Shown: one piece after another, positions 11,367 through 22,087 of the stretch
How positions within the stretch are numbered: the first letter of the stretch is position 1
How the letters are laid out: the number at the start of each line of letters is the position of its first letter
Assembly (NCBI GenBank): GCA_964036665.1
Contig: OZ038528.1
Location: forward strand, 18,959,245 to 19,023,244
Length of the DNA stretch: 64,000 nt
Source of the DNA: Gordius sp. MW1
Lineage: Eukaryota; Nematomorpha; Gordioida; Gordea; Gordiidae
Direction of reading: 5' to 3'
Translations under genes and position numbers: made by a program
Notes under the pieces: model-generated
What the model was told of the DNA's origin: nothing
Database searches by the model: none
What the model saw: the letters and a program-made list of their open reading frames with translations, nothing else

Positions 11367-14300
11367 GTATTCTTTTTCTCAGCGAGTTAGATTGCTTTCT
11401 TAGATATGGTCAGCTCTAAATCGGTTTTCATAATAACATATTTAATAAAAAGTGAGCTCTTGAATCTTTTTTGAAACTATCTATTGAGTTATTAAATAGC
11501 ATACGCAATTTATGGTATATGTATGTATCTGTAAAACTGGTCTTATTTTAACTCATCCTAATATTTTTCAAAATAAAGGTTCTTTCAAATAGTTTGTTTG
11601 ATGTTTACATTTTAGTTTTCGGGCGAAGGCATAATCACAGCTAGAGCCCAGCTCATGAAAAGCAATTCTTCGCCCCTACAGAAACCTTTAGGTAAGCCAA
11701 GGGTGCCACCCCCAAAACCTCCGGTGACTCAAAATCTCGATAGAGCAATACCCCGCCTTGTCAAAAACATTACGAATTCCAAAGTAATTTCTTTGGCCTA
11801 CTTTTGTGTTTTAATCCCTCGTGCTTTTTACATAGGAAGATAAGCAGCCTACCTTGGATCTTATAATCGAACCGCCTAATCAAATAGCCAAATCATCTAA
11901 GGGCCCTCAAGTGCTTAAAAAACCAGAAGTTCCAGCCAGACCGCCCAAACTTAGTCCTAAAACTGCGCAACCTTTGAGCAAATGCGGGACTGCTTCAAGT
12001 TAAACCCTTCATTGACATTCGCTTTTGTGCATCACAAACAACACTGAATAAAATTATCAATCGTCCAAATAACCATAGGCGTAGCCAGGATTGGATTTAA
12101 AGAGGGCGGCAATAATGATTTAGGGAGGGGCCAAATGATTATTTTTAGTCCTATTTATATTAAATTTTGAGGAATTTTTGGATTTAGAGGGAGCCAGTCG
12201 CCCCTCCCTGGCTACGCCCATGCAAATAACTCATTTTTAATATAAAATTTGATGATAATTAAACCTTTTACCCTATAATGACCGTTTACTTTGCTATTTG
12301 TAACGAAGTGGCCGGCCGGTATATAGCCTAAACTCCTCTATTCTAGGCTCCCGTATAACACTAACTCCGATTTTAAACCAAGAGACTAAGTCAAAAGACA
12401 AAGATTGTTTTATTAGGAGGATAAGGCTTTATATACACATAGCGAAGGACATATATAAAAGTAGTAATCAAATAAGAGATAAAGTACGGTGTAAACTAAG
12501 GTGTATTCAAATGGCTACGCGTATATTCAAATATCTGTGACCGCGCTAAAGTATATTCAAACGAAGCTACACTACACTATTGAAATATGACGAGTTTAAA
12601 ATATTTAAACTATTATATTTAAATTATGCGTGCCGTGTTTAATATAGTTGGAAAGAAGAGCGGGCAAACAATATCGACCATCATTAATAAAGAAACAAAT
12701 CTTCCAGCCAAACCCCTTACCCCGAGCAAATCAGACGTCTCTGACATGCCCAGGCGAAAACCACCCCCTCCACCTCCCATTATTATGATGCGTCAAGGTA
12801 CAGTCATTTAGTGTCATCCAAAGCAGGGGTAGGCAACGTGGCGCCCGCGGGCGCCATGGCGCCCCCGATCGATTTTTAATGCGCCCTCAATGAACTAATG
12901 TAAATGTATGATATGAGCGTATCTAATAACACGCACGTCTTTTTTATTAGTGTGTGATCGTATCGAATAGACCGCGCGTAGACCGTGCATTTAAAACTAT
13001 CAAGTAATCCGAAATAATTCTTTTCTTTCAAAACCCTTCATGGATAAATGTAAAAGAAGAACATATTATTTTAACGATGAATGGGAACATCTATATTGTT
13101 TCGTTGATTACAAAGGGAAGTGTATTTGTTGTGTAATAATAGTGTTACGATTTTCAAGAAAAGTAATATTGAACGACATTTTAAGACCGTTCATACAAAT
13201 TTTGATAGTGACTATCCAATGAACTCTGAAATTAGAAGAAAAAGATTATTTCTTTAAAATCTTTAAGAACTAACCAGCAAAGTTTTTTTACTAAACCACT
13301 AACAACATAAAGCAGCAACGATCGCGTCATATAAAATATCGCATTTGCTAGCTAAGAATAAAAAACCATTTACAGATGGAGAATTAGTGAAAGAGCCATG
13401 TTAGAAGTTGCTGATTTACTTTTTGAAGAATTTAAAAATAAAAAGGAAATAGTTTCAGCTATAAACACGTTGCAATTGTCAGCACGAACTGTTACTAGAA
13501 GAATTGAAGTAATTGCGGAGAATTTGGAGGCAGAATTAGCAAAGGATATGGAAAATTGTATTTTCTTTTCGCTACAGATGGATGAATCGACAGAGTGACA
13601 AATATATCACAATTAGCAATATAATATAAAGTTATAAAAAATCTGTTTTTTTAATGCCTATTAATACCTGTTGATTATCTGTAAAATATGCGCCCTCGGT
13701 GATTTTCAAATTTAGTATTGCGCCCTTAAGGACAAACAGGTTGCCGACCCCTGATCTAAAGCCTATGCATAATCCTATAAAAGTTTATAGTTGAAGATTT
13801 GGCAAAGCGCTATTATAGAAAATTGAAGTTTTATATAAAAACCGCCCAAAGAACCCGGTCTTTATTTAAAATCAGCCATTAAATTGCGAAATAATGCTTT
13901 AAGAGCTTAACTTGATTTATTTTATATCTCATTTCAATTTTGGTAAGCCGGCTAACTTTGTTAACTACCGCTATAAAACTTGAATGTAGGTTTAATTTTC
14001 TTTTAATTTACCGTTAGAAAATAAGATAGATCCGAACGAGTATTACGATCCCTTAGCCAACAGCACCACTTCGAGCTTGACCCAAGTTACCACACAACCA
14101 TCTAACACTCATACAGGGGCAGTCAATGAAAAATCCAACGACCTCGACGCTGCTTGTAAATCTTCTAACGGCCCCAATCCATTTTACGAAGAATATTTGA
14201 CACCTGTTTGTTCTTCCGTCACCGTAAGTGCCAATGTTGAACTCAAGGAAGTTCCGACCTCCCACATAACTAATACTGCCCCAGATATACTAGGCAAAAA

Positions 14301-14457
14301 GATGTCACAGCGTTTCAGTGAAAATTTCGCTGTGAATGATAAAAGTGGTAAGAAAGGAACCCTTAAGACACCTTGTAAGATGGATGAAGATCAGAGGAGC
14401 TTAATTATAGCGGGTTTAAGACCGAGCGAAATCAAGAAGAATCAGCAAAAGCATTAG
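8061..14457 (+). CDS. Large Ser/Pro-rich disordered scaffold-type protein, five 3' exons
   Basis: I do not recognise the family. Exons 8061-11366, 11616-11783, 11836-11998, 12648-12797 and 14018-14457 join with matching phases (0, 0, 1, 1) and give about 1408 residues ending at the TAG at 14455-14457. The product has no catalytic motif, signal peptide or membrane segment. It is rich in Ser, Thr, Pro and Asn. It carries several SH3-ligand-like stretches (ELPPPPKLDP, KPLPPIPVN, KPRVPPPKPP, RRKPPPPPP) and tyrosine sites such as VYEELDYGPP and NEYYDPLAN, so a signalling or cytoskeletal adaptor is a reasonable guess. Three segments resemble one another around the words ANFFQKS, IKSFLHLNSSKKR and LKNFFRK. 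The start codon is not identified: 8061 follows a good acceptor (TTTTATTTCCAG), so more 5' exons probably exist upstream. An ATG at 8043 in the same frame is the alternative start. Confidence 0.75.
11616..11783 (+). CDS. Exon B
   Basis: 56 codons, phase 0 on both sides. Acceptor TTTACATTTTAG before 11616, donor AAA/GTAATT after 11783. Encodes ARAQLMKSNSS followed by the proline-rich KPRVPPPKPPVTQNLDR. Confidence 0.75.
11836..11998 (+). CDS. Exon C
   Basis: Acceptor TTTTTACATAG before 11836. Encodes EDKQPTLDLIIEPP and VPARPPKLSPK. A stop follows three codons after the proposed donor CAA/GTTAAA at 11999. That donor is weak, but it gives phase 1, which is exactly what exon D needs. A shorter isoform ending at the TAA at 12001-12003 is possible. 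Confidence 0.65.
12074..12222. mobile_element. MITE, CATGGGCGTAGCC family, intronic copy
   Basis: Ends CATAGGCGTAGCCAGG and CCTGGCTACGCCCATG, with an exact 8-bp target duplication CAAATAAC (12066-12073 and 12223-12230). It lies in the intron between exons C and D. Confidence 0.9.
12648..12797 (+). CDS. Exon D
   Basis: Begins after GTGTTTAATATAG and ends CAAG/GTACAG. It takes two bases to complete the split codon and leaves one. Encodes KKSGQTISTIINKETNLPAK and the polyproline stretch RRKPPPPPPIIMM, a likely SH3 or EVH1 ligand. Confidence 0.7.
13040..13222 (+). pseudogene. hAT transposase BED-finger remnant
   Basis: The start MDKCKRRTYYFNDEWEHLYC resembles the N-terminus of ZBED/GTF2IRD2-type hAT transposases. 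The Cys-x2-Cys half of the zinc finger appears as CICC, which is degraded, and the usual His pair is lost to a frameshift. Confidence 0.6.
13398..13598 (+). pseudogene. hAT transposase central remnant
   Basis: The segment LSARTVTRRIEVIAENLEAE and the ending SLQMDESTE match the region of hAT transposases that leads into the first catalytic Asp. A stop follows at once and the rest of the gene is deleted. Confidence 0.65.
14018..14457 (+). CDS. Exon E, terminal exon
   Basis: Acceptor TTTAATTTACCGTTAG before 14018. The first two bases complete a GAA codon with exon D. Encodes NKIDPNEYYDPLANSTTSS and ends SEIKKNQQKH before the TAG at 14455-14457. An ATTTAATAAAAAT hexamer context follows at 14833. 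Confidence 0.75.
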
Positions 14458-14835
14458 AAAACTTGCTCAACATTGCCGTCAAGAGGATAAAGGGAAAAGA
14501 TGAATTTTGAAGAATATTAAAATTTAGTCTTAAATTAATTAATTATGCTTCACAGTTTGTGATCTATCGTCGCGCATCGTAGTTTCCTTATATCCAATTT
14601 TATGTTATAACTCACGATACCTTTTTAAAGTGTGGTGTCTATAACCATTTTAGATTCATTTTTTATGCTCGTGCAATACATAATCCTTCTCAATCTCTAT
14701 CTAAACGAAGCATTTAATCACTAGCTTTTTATAACACCCCCTGCCTACTTACAAATAAGATTATAGGAGGTACAACTATTGTATTATACACAAGTTTTGA
14801 AAACTTTTAATTTTGTAATCGCACTTTTTAGATTT

Positions 14836-14841
14836 AATAAA
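14836..14841 (+). terminator. Candidate polyadenylation signal AATAAA
   Basis: About 380 bases after the stop codon of the plus-strand gene. It is a perfect hexamer, but common by chance in AT-rich DNA. Confidence 0.4.
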
Positions 14842-15542
14842 AATCATTTATTTTGATTCGAGATAAAACATTTGTCTCGGTCTTTTTTCGCGTTATTAAG
14901 TCCTAAAATTTTTGACAAAATTCTGTTAAATAACATTCGACTGATTAAAAATAGGATTATAACGGTTTTATTGTCAAACACTTGCCAACTTTCATATGTT
15001 TCATAAATTGATTTTGCACCTTGTTGTGAGATCTAAAACACTTAACCTAATTTTTTATTAGATTTACTAGAAATCTCGTTGGCCAACTTATTAATTCACA
15101 TATTTCTTTACACTAGTTTTTTCACTTCAAATGGATTATCAACATGGCTATAGAATTTAAGAATGTTTAAGTGGTAATTGTAAACATGATAGTATATTAA
15201 TATTTTAAAAACCTTTTCATATTTAAAGTAACTTTATTTTGAACATTAGCTACAAAATATTATTTAAATATCCTGTGCTATTGTTGGCCATTTTGGTTTT
15301 ATAAGCGGGCTCTTAATTAATATTTATAATTAATTAACACATTCATTTTCTGCAGATTGAAATTTTACTCATAATATAACACGAGGAAAATGTGGTTTAT
15401 TAAAACTACCACATCCTACACTAATATAAAAAGCATCAATTTTGGGTGGTAATTATATCACAGTTGCACAAATGACCGCGCTCTCTCACTCCAAATTTTA
15501 TTCAAAATATTTTTGTGGCAAATTATTTCCCCTTTCATTTGC
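14842..15542. other. Convergent intergenic region
   Basis: Separates the ends of the plus-strand gene and the minus-strand C1GALT1 gene. It holds their 3' ends and no other recognisable feature. On the minus strand, AATAAA-type words occur at 15497-15502 and 15233-15238. Confidence 0.5.
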
Positions 15543-16007
15543 TCATAACACCTTTTCAGACTTCTCCAATTCCATCTCAAGATTCCCTTCATGTCTCATT
15601 TCCCTCATTTTTGGCGATATTTTTTGGTCACCTTCGTCGATCAAAAGGGTTGGATAGTCTTCGGGACCATCCATGGTAGTTATTTCTGAGTTAGGATCCT
15701 CGGTGTCTATAACATTGCTTCCCTTCTTATTGGAAGGCTTATTATCGTGGTCGTGGTGAGGGTAAGCCAGTCCACTTTTCACACTACCGTGAGATAGTAT
15801 GGGAATATTTATGTTATTTGAGATATCATAATCTTTTGAAATTTTGTCATTTTGCCCATTCACTTCGACATCGATTAAACCGGGATCAAATAATTGATTT
15901 CGTTCACCCTTGACTCTAATATTATAAAACAGGTAATCCATCATCAAGTGACTTGTTCCTTTAATATCGTGGAATGCGAAGGGGTAGAAGCTGCAACAAT
16001 TTGGCCC
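15543..16007 (-). CDS. C1GALT1: C1GALT1 exon 5 (terminal)
   Basis: Acceptor CCTTATTTTAG before GGGCCAAAT. Encodes GPNCCSFYPFAFHDIKGTSH and MMDYLFYNIRVKGE, the conserved family end. An acidic tail with Asn and His follows, ending EKVL and a stop. The tail has no counterpart that I know of. Confidence 0.85.
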   Translation of the reverse strand, partial: GPNCCSFYPFAFHDIKGTSHLMMDYLFYNIRVKGERNQLFDPGLIDVEVNGQNDKISKDYDISNNINIPILSHGSVKSGLAYPHHDHDNKPSNKKGSNVIDTEDPNSEITTMDGPEDYPTLLIDEGDQKISPKMREMRHEGNLEMELEKSEKVL

Positions 16008-18557
16008 CTAAAATAAGGGAAATTAAAAATTACATTAGAGTGGAGATTGAAGTGAAAATTAATACCATCATCTTGTGCATGATTAACCCAGTGGCAAATA
16101 GATTATAAGGCGGGGGATGATGCAACAAAATGAAATATTCTTAGACAAGATGATTTTGGGAAAAGATAGTAAAAGTCTTTTAACCCTCACATGCCCGATT
16201 TAATTGACCAGGGAATCTATAAATTTCATGGATGTTATCATTAATATTCTGGGTCCTATTATGTGCCCTGCCTTCTCGAACACAAATTTATAGTTAGCAA
16301 TGGTTCTATTATTAAACTACAATGTACCTTTTGGACCATGTTTTTTTGTTCGAATTCGTAATCTTTCATAAACCAGCTAGGGAATTTGGAGTCGATATGG
16401 TAGCCAGGTCTGAAGGGGAAAATTCGTTCCCTCCCCAAACTATCTCTCGTATCTCCACCCCTCGTTCCAGCTACAAATTTTAGGCAAAAAGCCGTTTTCC
16501 AATCCTCAGCATCGCCATATTTGTCTTCAAGCAAGCATTTTGGATGTTGTAGAATAACCTGATTTATCAATCTACCCAAAGCTTCCCGACTTAAAATCAG
16601 CCCACTACCGGCTTGATCAAAAGGCTCTTCTCCGTTACCTAAAATTTAGGATAACAAAAAATGATAACTATAAGGGGTAGCGTAGATCTAAAAAAGAATT
16701 ATTACTTTATGTCTAATGAAGGTCAAAAATTATTATTTTCACCCCCCCCCCCCCTCCAAACAATTTGCAACTCCCTTCCGTCTCAATTTAAATCTAAACT
16801 ACGTCCATGATCTACTCAATAATTTTGGCAATAATACAATTTAACAAGATTCCGATTGTTTATATATAATCTCAGATTTTATATTGAGATTCAGAACATA
16901 TTTAAATTTTATGCCAAACTTAAGAAAATTTCTACCTAAAAGAGTTCTGTGAGCAAAAAAGGCAGGCTCATTCGGATTTTTATCGGCAAGAAATAGCTTG
17001 AGATTTTCCACGATTACGTACACGTCATCGTCAACTTTGACGAAAAAATCGTAGTCGTTCCCATATTTTTGGAACACATATCGCCAGGCACGGATCGCTT
17101 TGACTATGTTAGTGTTTCTATTATTTACAACACAACGCTATTATTATATTCCTAAAGTACAAAGAAATGAAATAAAAAAGCTATTTGATTTTTGTTATTC
17201 TCTTTCAAGGCCTTCAGATTGATATAATATTAGTCTATAATTTCGTATTCTTGATAAATGTCCAATATTAACGATAGTCGTTGTTAAATTTATTTTCGAG
17301 CATTTTATATTTATGTTATTTAAAATATAAAACCTCCTGTTAGAATAATTTTTATGGCTTTGTTTTGTACTCTAATGCCTGCCTCTATTATTGTCATCAG
17401 GGCTTTTCTGAGCATTACATTCAGATGTCAGATTTGTTTAAAATTTTCTGCTCGAACCCGGCCCCGTCTGATTTTATAACTAAACTGCCAGTCCGGGCCC
17501 ACCCGAACCCTTCTGAGCTTCTCCCGGCAACGCACCAATATTAGAGCTGCCCGAATTGATTTTTTTTCCTCAATTTAAAGCAGGAATATGGTTATTTATT
17601 ATAAATTTTTTTGGATAGAAGTAGAACTAGGAATAACAAATTATACCATCAAAAACACAGAAACAATATAATACATTATATAAAAAATATCATTGAGCCC
17701 GAATTGCCCGAAGCTTGATATGGTGCCCGGCCCGCCCGGACCCGGCCGAAAATATAAATTTAAGACAGTTGCTCGACCCGGACCGGCCCAGGGGGTCGGG
17801 ACGGGCTTTTATGGTCTCTAATTATCTTTAAAGAAATTTGTTAACCAAAATGAGATTTTAGGAATATATTAATAATTTGTTAATTAATTTAGAAAAAATT
17901 CATGTATTTTAGATTATTTATTTGTTATAAAATCAGCCAGTGCTGACAAGTTTATATTAAAAAGCCCAATTTATTTTGCAAGCTTTTGTAATTTGTTATT
18001 TTGTCAAGTTTTAAGTCCATTTAGTTTACAAATTTACTTGGATTCTTTCCGTTGCCGTATTTTGAGTCCGATAACAGGAAAGGTAAAGTTTGATTTATCG
18101 CTTTGAAAAAATAACGTTTTATCACATCTCTTGCCCCATGAATCCCGGATGTATATGGCACGATTCAGTAAATTTTGTTTCCTCGTTAAAATCCAACAAA
18201 AAACTTTGATCTCACGGAATGGCAAAACTGTCAAAAATCCATTTACAAATAAAAATTATTACATTTAAAAAAAAATATACAAAGAGGACAATGAGGCACA
18301 TTAGGGAAATTTTTTTCATTAATTAAAATCATTTTTTATAAATAAATTAACATTTTTTAAATAAAATTTACCGGGAAAAGTGTCGATCTCACTCCAATGA
18401 GTCGAATTATAATGAGAATCGTGAGATTTTTTAACATTCGACAATTTGTGATAGACCAAGGAAGTCTTGGTCAAAATAACGAATGCAGTAAAACAGAACA
18501 GCCCAAGGAAGGCTATTATTTTTATTTTCTTGAGGAAAGCAAAAATATGACCGATCT
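15543..18557 (-). CDS. C1GALT1: Core 1 beta-1,3-galactosyltransferase (T-synthase), five exons
   Basis: Transfers galactose from UDP-Gal to GalNAc-Ser/Thr in the Golgi lumen, making core 1 (T antigen) O-glycans. Exons on the minus strand are 18557-18372, 18227-18038, 17117-16936, 16638-16328 and 16007-15543. Phases fit at every junction, giving about 443 residues. Exon 1 encodes a type II signal-anchor (KIKIIAFLGLFCFTAFVIL). Family landmarks are the LNRAIYIRDSWGKRCDK block in exon 2, the Mn-binding VKVDDDVYVIVENL in exon 3, and AGSGLILSREALGRLI, DTRDSLGRERIFPF and GPNCCSFYPFAFHD in exons 4-5. The initiator Met must lie in an upstream exon, because the frame is closed by a stop just upstream of the acceptor at 18558. 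The C-terminus is about 110 residues longer than the vertebrate enzyme: acidic and poorly conserved. The family has C1GALT1-like paralogues, so the exact orthologue is not certain. Confidence 0.88.
16328..16638 (-). CDS. C1GALT1: C1GALT1 exon 4
   Basis: Acceptor CTAAATTTTAG, donor AAG/GTACAT. Encodes the acceptor/donor-site region with FDQAGSGLILSREALGRLI and GGDTRDSLGRERIFPFRPGY. The Gly-Ser-Gly here corresponds to the usual Gly-Gly-Ala-Gly of the family. Confidence 0.88.
16936..17117 (-). CDS. C1GALT1: C1GALT1 exon 3 with DDD metal-binding motif
   Basis: Acceptor GTAAATAATAG, donor TTAG/GTAGAA. Encodes KAIRAWRYVFQKYGNDYDFF then VKVDDDVYVIVENLKLFLAD. The three consecutive aspartates are the DxD-type metal and UDP-sugar site of this glycosyltransferase-31 family. 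Confidence 0.88.
17422..17820. mobile_element. Non-autonomous hAT element with GCCCGA subterminal repeats, in a C1GALT1 intron
   Basis: Ends CAGATGTCAGATTTG and ATGGTCTCTA, with diverged 8-bp duplications ATTACATT and ATTATCTT (6 of 8 match). GC-rich repeats such as CCCGGCC and GCCCGCCCGG sit near both ends. It is the short relative of the element at 45499-46870. It lies within the intron between C1GALT1 exons 2 and 3. Confidence 0.75.
18038..18227 (-). CDS. C1GALT1: C1GALT1 exon 2
   Basis: Acceptor GGATTTTTGACAG, donor CCAA/GTAAAT. Encodes REIKVFCWILTRKQNLLNRA and IYIRDSWGKRCDKTLFF, the conserved N-terminal part of the catalytic domain. Confidence 0.88.
18372..18557 (-). CDS. C1GALT1: C1GALT1 exon 1 seen here: transmembrane anchor and stem
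   Basis: Acceptor CTTTATCCAATTTAG, donor CCCG/GTAAAT. Encodes basic residues, a hydrophobic stretch IIAFLGLFCFTAFVIL, then a polar stem with HDSHYNSTHWSE. It ends one base into a codon completed by exon 2. There is no in-frame ATG, so an upstream exon supplies the start. Confidence 0.75.
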
Positions 18558-18637
18558 CTAAATTGGATAAAGCAAAATAAGCATTAAATTAATAGGCTAT
18601 GTATGTGCTGAGTGCAGAGCTAATTATGACTTTTAAT

Positions 18638-18888
18638 CAATGGCGTAAATGGGGGGGGGGGGGGGGCGGGAAATCCCCCCCCCCCCTTGTTTTTTGATTA
18701 ATTACTAAATTAAATGGGTTAAAATATTGTAGTTCAGTTACATCAAAGACTTTAAGACACTTACAAAAACCTAGAAACATAATATAAACATCTAATTTAA
18801 TTTAATTCAATTTTTGACAAATGCGTTGTAAATTTTTTTTTCCAGATTCTCCCCCCCCCCCTCCGTGAAAATCCTGGCTACGCGCATG
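18638..18888. mobile_element. MITE, CATGGGCGTAGCC family
   Basis: Right end TCCTGGCTACGCGCATG and a diverged left end CAATGGCGTAAATGG with long G and C runs. Exact 8-bp duplication CTTTTAAT (18630-18637 and 18889-18896). It lies just 80 bases upstream of the first C1GALT1 exon seen. Confidence 0.88.
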
Positions 18889-19055
18889 CTTTTAATAATG
18901 CTATAATAATGAAATGACTTTTAAAACGCCAGTATATTTTCCATTGTAATGTCTTTGTAAAACAAATAGTTTTTTTATCCAATAAAACGATACAAATGTA
19001 AGCAAATTAAACCTAAAAATGTGACTTAATCCAAGCAAAAAACAGTCATAATAAG

Positions 19056-19173
19056 CATGAGCGTGGCCATGTTTTGGATTAAGGGGGGGGGGGCGAAAAT
19101 GCTTAAATCTCAATTAGGGGGGGGCAAAACATAATTTTTTTTTTGTCTTAGGGTGGGCCCCCCCCCCGGCTCG
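19056..19173. mobile_element. MITE, CATGGGCGTAGCC family, right end degraded
   Basis: Left end CATGAGCGTGGCCATG. The right end keeps only GGCCCCCCCCCCGGCTCG. An exact duplication ATAATAAG (19048-19055 and 19174-19181) still marks both borders. Confidence 0.85.
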
Positions 19174-19685
19174 ATAATAAGAGAAAATGCATTTTAAGCA
19201 GAATCTTATGTGTGGTAATTCTAGAGTGAAGCAATTCAAAGGTATTCTAGAATTGATCGCTAGGATCTTGGCACAATGACCAAAGATATTATTAAATAAA
19301 ACTGAAATTTAGGGTATTTATTAACATTTTTAAACTATGTCATTATAATATCTTAAATCAAAAACTTACCCATTGGGATTCTATTTAGGAAACATGAAAA
19401 GTATCTTCTAGGATTTTATATATTGCACGAAATTAGTGAAAAATCTATGAAATCGGATAATCGTATATGTTCGTCTACATTAAATAATTATGAACCGTAG
19501 AATAGAATAGAGGAGAGGGACTCTAGGAAACACACGTGGAAGAAATTTTATGTTTTGTTGGTCGCTAAACTGATGACCTATATGCTTCCTCCTACTCTCA
19601 CCTTTCACGCACTTTACCTCAAAGTAGGTAGGTGGTGCATTACTATTTCCCGTCTACCATTTTTATCATTGATATCGCATAAAAC

Positions 19686-19871
19686 CATGGGCGTAGCCAG
19701 GGGGGTGGCAGGGGGGGCGACCCCCCCCCCCCCCCCCCCCCCTAAATGGCGAAAAAAAAAATTTCAATGCAAAAAGCCTTAAAAATATTTATGTTTTGCC
19801 CCCCCCCCTAATTGAACTTTTGAACGTTTCGCCCCAACCCCCACCTAATCCAAAACCTGGCTACGCCCATG
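19686..19871. mobile_element. MITE, CATGGGCGTAGCC family, best-preserved copy
   Basis: Both ends are intact (CATGGGCGTAGCCAGG and CCTGGCTACGCCCATG). C runs of up to about 22 bases lie next to an AAATTTCAATGCAAAAA-type core also found in the copy at 195-348. Exact duplication CATAAAAC (19678-19685 and 19872-19879). Confidence 0.92.
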
Positions 19872-19953
19872 CATAAAACACTGCAAGGAATTTAAAAATT
19901 TACAAATTTGCCCAGGCCCGTCCTACTTATTAACAGAATCGAGCAATAAATGC

Positions 19954-20107
19954 CATGGACGTAACCAGCATTGGAATTAGACAGGGGGCAATAATGATTT
20001 TGGGAGGGGCAAAATGAATATTATTTAAAATTTTAGCCAGGATTTTAATATATTTTAATAAATTTTGGATTTAGAGGGCCGTTGCCCCTTCCCTGGCTAC
20101 GCCCATG
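19954..20107. mobile_element. MITE, CATGGGCGTAGCC family
   Basis: Ends CATGGACGTAACCAGC and CCTGGCTACGCCCATG. Exact duplication ATAAATGC (19946-19953 and 20108-20115). Its core, with AATAATGATTT and GGATTTAGAGG, matches the copy at 12074-12222, so the family has at least two subfamilies. Confidence 0.9.
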
Positions 20108-20115
20108 ATAAATGC

Positions 20116-21400
20116 TATCCAAAATTGCAACAAATTGAGGTGATTTAGGGAATTGTTTAATGTTGTAACCCCGAAATAATAAAATATTTGAAGCAAAAAA
20201 TCTTGTATGAGAAAGAGGAGACTTTTCATTAAATATTTACAGTTTAATTACAATATCTATTCTGATCTATTTAACATTTTTGTGGTCTGAGACGAATGAC
20301 CTTTATTTTTCTTGTTAGTTAGTTGGTGTCTTGGAGATGCATGGAGACGGGATAGCAAAGAGTGAAGGGACTCTAGTAAGTACGCGCATCATATGGGGGG
20401 GGGCATTGTCGGTAACCAACAGACCGTGTCTGAGCCATAAAAAGCTTTTAATTACTCACTAAATGTTGCCTTTATTTTATGAAGATAATACAACTAGGGG
20501 GAATAATTTATCTTTGACAGTTATAATGTAATTTAATATATTTTTGAAAATATTAAGATAAATTAACGCGGACCCACAGACAATAAATTGGTTATGGTTT
20601 AAATATTAAGGGCACATTATTATTTTATATTAAACTTGTGTAGAGATGGTGGTGTTAATTTTTTTAAATGGAACTACGAAACAACTAAGAGAAAGGTTAA
20701 CTTACTTTAAAAAGTCCGGAACATATTTTTACAAATTAAATGGCTGTACAAAGAATTGCCGGGATTTCTGTGCAAGTTTCTCGTTCATACCTACAATTAG
20801 AATTCTATACTCTAACGATGATGCTCACAGCCAGCCTTATATATAAAAACTAATAAATTAATTTATTGGTCATTCACATTTGTTTCCCCTAAAACTTTGA
20901 TTCGCTCTTTATTAACTATCCTATAGAGATAATATTTTAAATGATTACGTTTTTTCCTTTATAAAATCTAATAAACCTTGTATTAAGCGTTTGGGCAACT
21001 ATTTAGCCTAAACTAAATTCGTTTCGTTGTTTAAAATTAAAAAACTATTCTATAAATTTGTTCAAATATTGTGGATTCAATTGAAAATTGCTGAAACGTT
21101 TATTATAAATCAGTTGGCGTTTATAAATAGGTTAAATGAACCCATTATCATACAAAACAACATTAAATGTTAGTGTATTGTGATTTGATAAATATTTTAT
21201 TAAATGTTAAGAAAGGAACAAAAAATTGGAGTTTTGAAGAAAGTAAATAGAAGATATAATTATTGCAGTGAAGCATTATATATTAATTTTAAAACAATAT
21301 AAGAAAAGGAAATTTCTAAAGAGCGTAACAAAATAATAAAAAATTAGAGATTCAAAAAATACGAGAAATAAAAATTAAATATTAGAGTTGGAAGTACTCT
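20116..21400. other. Non-coding stretch
   Basis: No supported gene. Around 20280-20400 there is loose similarity to 19500-19600 (shared GGGACTCTAG words), probably an old repeat. A 66-codon frame at 20646 has no recognisable motif. Confidence 0.4.
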
Positions 21401-21404
21401 ACCC

Positions 21405-21860
21405 AGCCCATGCTCACAAACTTTTTTTAAGCCCAGCCCAACCCAGCCCATGCCTAATAAAACCCAGCCCATCTTAAATATTTTTTCTTCCTAAATTTAA
21501 TTCACACTTTACAATGTATAAATATATTTATTTTCATATTAGATATATATTAAAATACAATAAAATGATAATAGAATAAAATAAATTAGTAAAATGCGAA
21601 GCGACGGATGTAAATAAAAATTTAGAATTGTAAAACTTAATTAGAATTTGAATAAATATATTAATTTTTAAATTAATTTTATTATTCAACAATTCTCAGC
21701 CCAGCCCATCAAATTTATTTAGGCCCAACCCAGCCCATTAAAAAATATTATTTACTTAACCCAGCCCAGCCCATTAAAACATTTATTTTCCTCGACCCAG
21801 CCCAGCCCAACCCTTCATGGGCTGGGCGGGTTGATGGGTTTACTGGCCCATGCAGGACTC
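21405..21860. mobile_element. Probable non-autonomous hAT with GCCCAGCCCA subterminal repeats
   Basis: Clusters of AGCCCAGCCC and AACCCAGCCCAT at both ends in an AT-rich core. The right end, GCCCATGCAGGACTCTA, resembles the ends of the hAT copies at 29087 and 54141. I could not find a target duplication, so borders are approximate. Confidence 0.5.
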
Positions 21861-22087
21861 TATTCTAAGCCCCCTCGCATTATTTTAAATTCAATAAGAT
21901 AAAATGGATTAAAAATCACATTTATCACACGAGAAAGATAGCATTGAAGCTAACAAAATAGACACATTAATTTTTACAATATAAAAAAACAAAAAAGAGT
22001 TTAGATTAGTAAAATTATGAATTTTAGTTAAAATACAAACATTATCCGTGAAAAAGTATTTTTATATTAAAACAAAATATGTAGTCT

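Larger units (their letters stand above)
12824..13753 (+). mobile_element. hAT transposon (Charlie/ZBED-like), internally deleted
   Basis: Terminal repeats CAGGGGTAGGCAAC and GTTGCCGACCCCTG, with near-perfect 8-bp duplications ATCCAAAG (12816-12823) and ATCTAAAG (13754-13761). It sits in the intron between exons D and E. Two transposase remnants remain: a BED-finger-like start (FNDEWEHLYCFVDYKGKCIC at 13070-13129) and a segment LSARTVTRRIEVIAENLE followed by MDESTE at 13398-13598. The catalytic core and dimerisation region are missing, so it cannot move itself. Confidence 0.85.

Noticed and set aside
20646..20846. 66-codon plus-strand open frame
   Set aside because: No splice sites, motif or composition signal beyond chance; kept only as part of a non-coding stretch.
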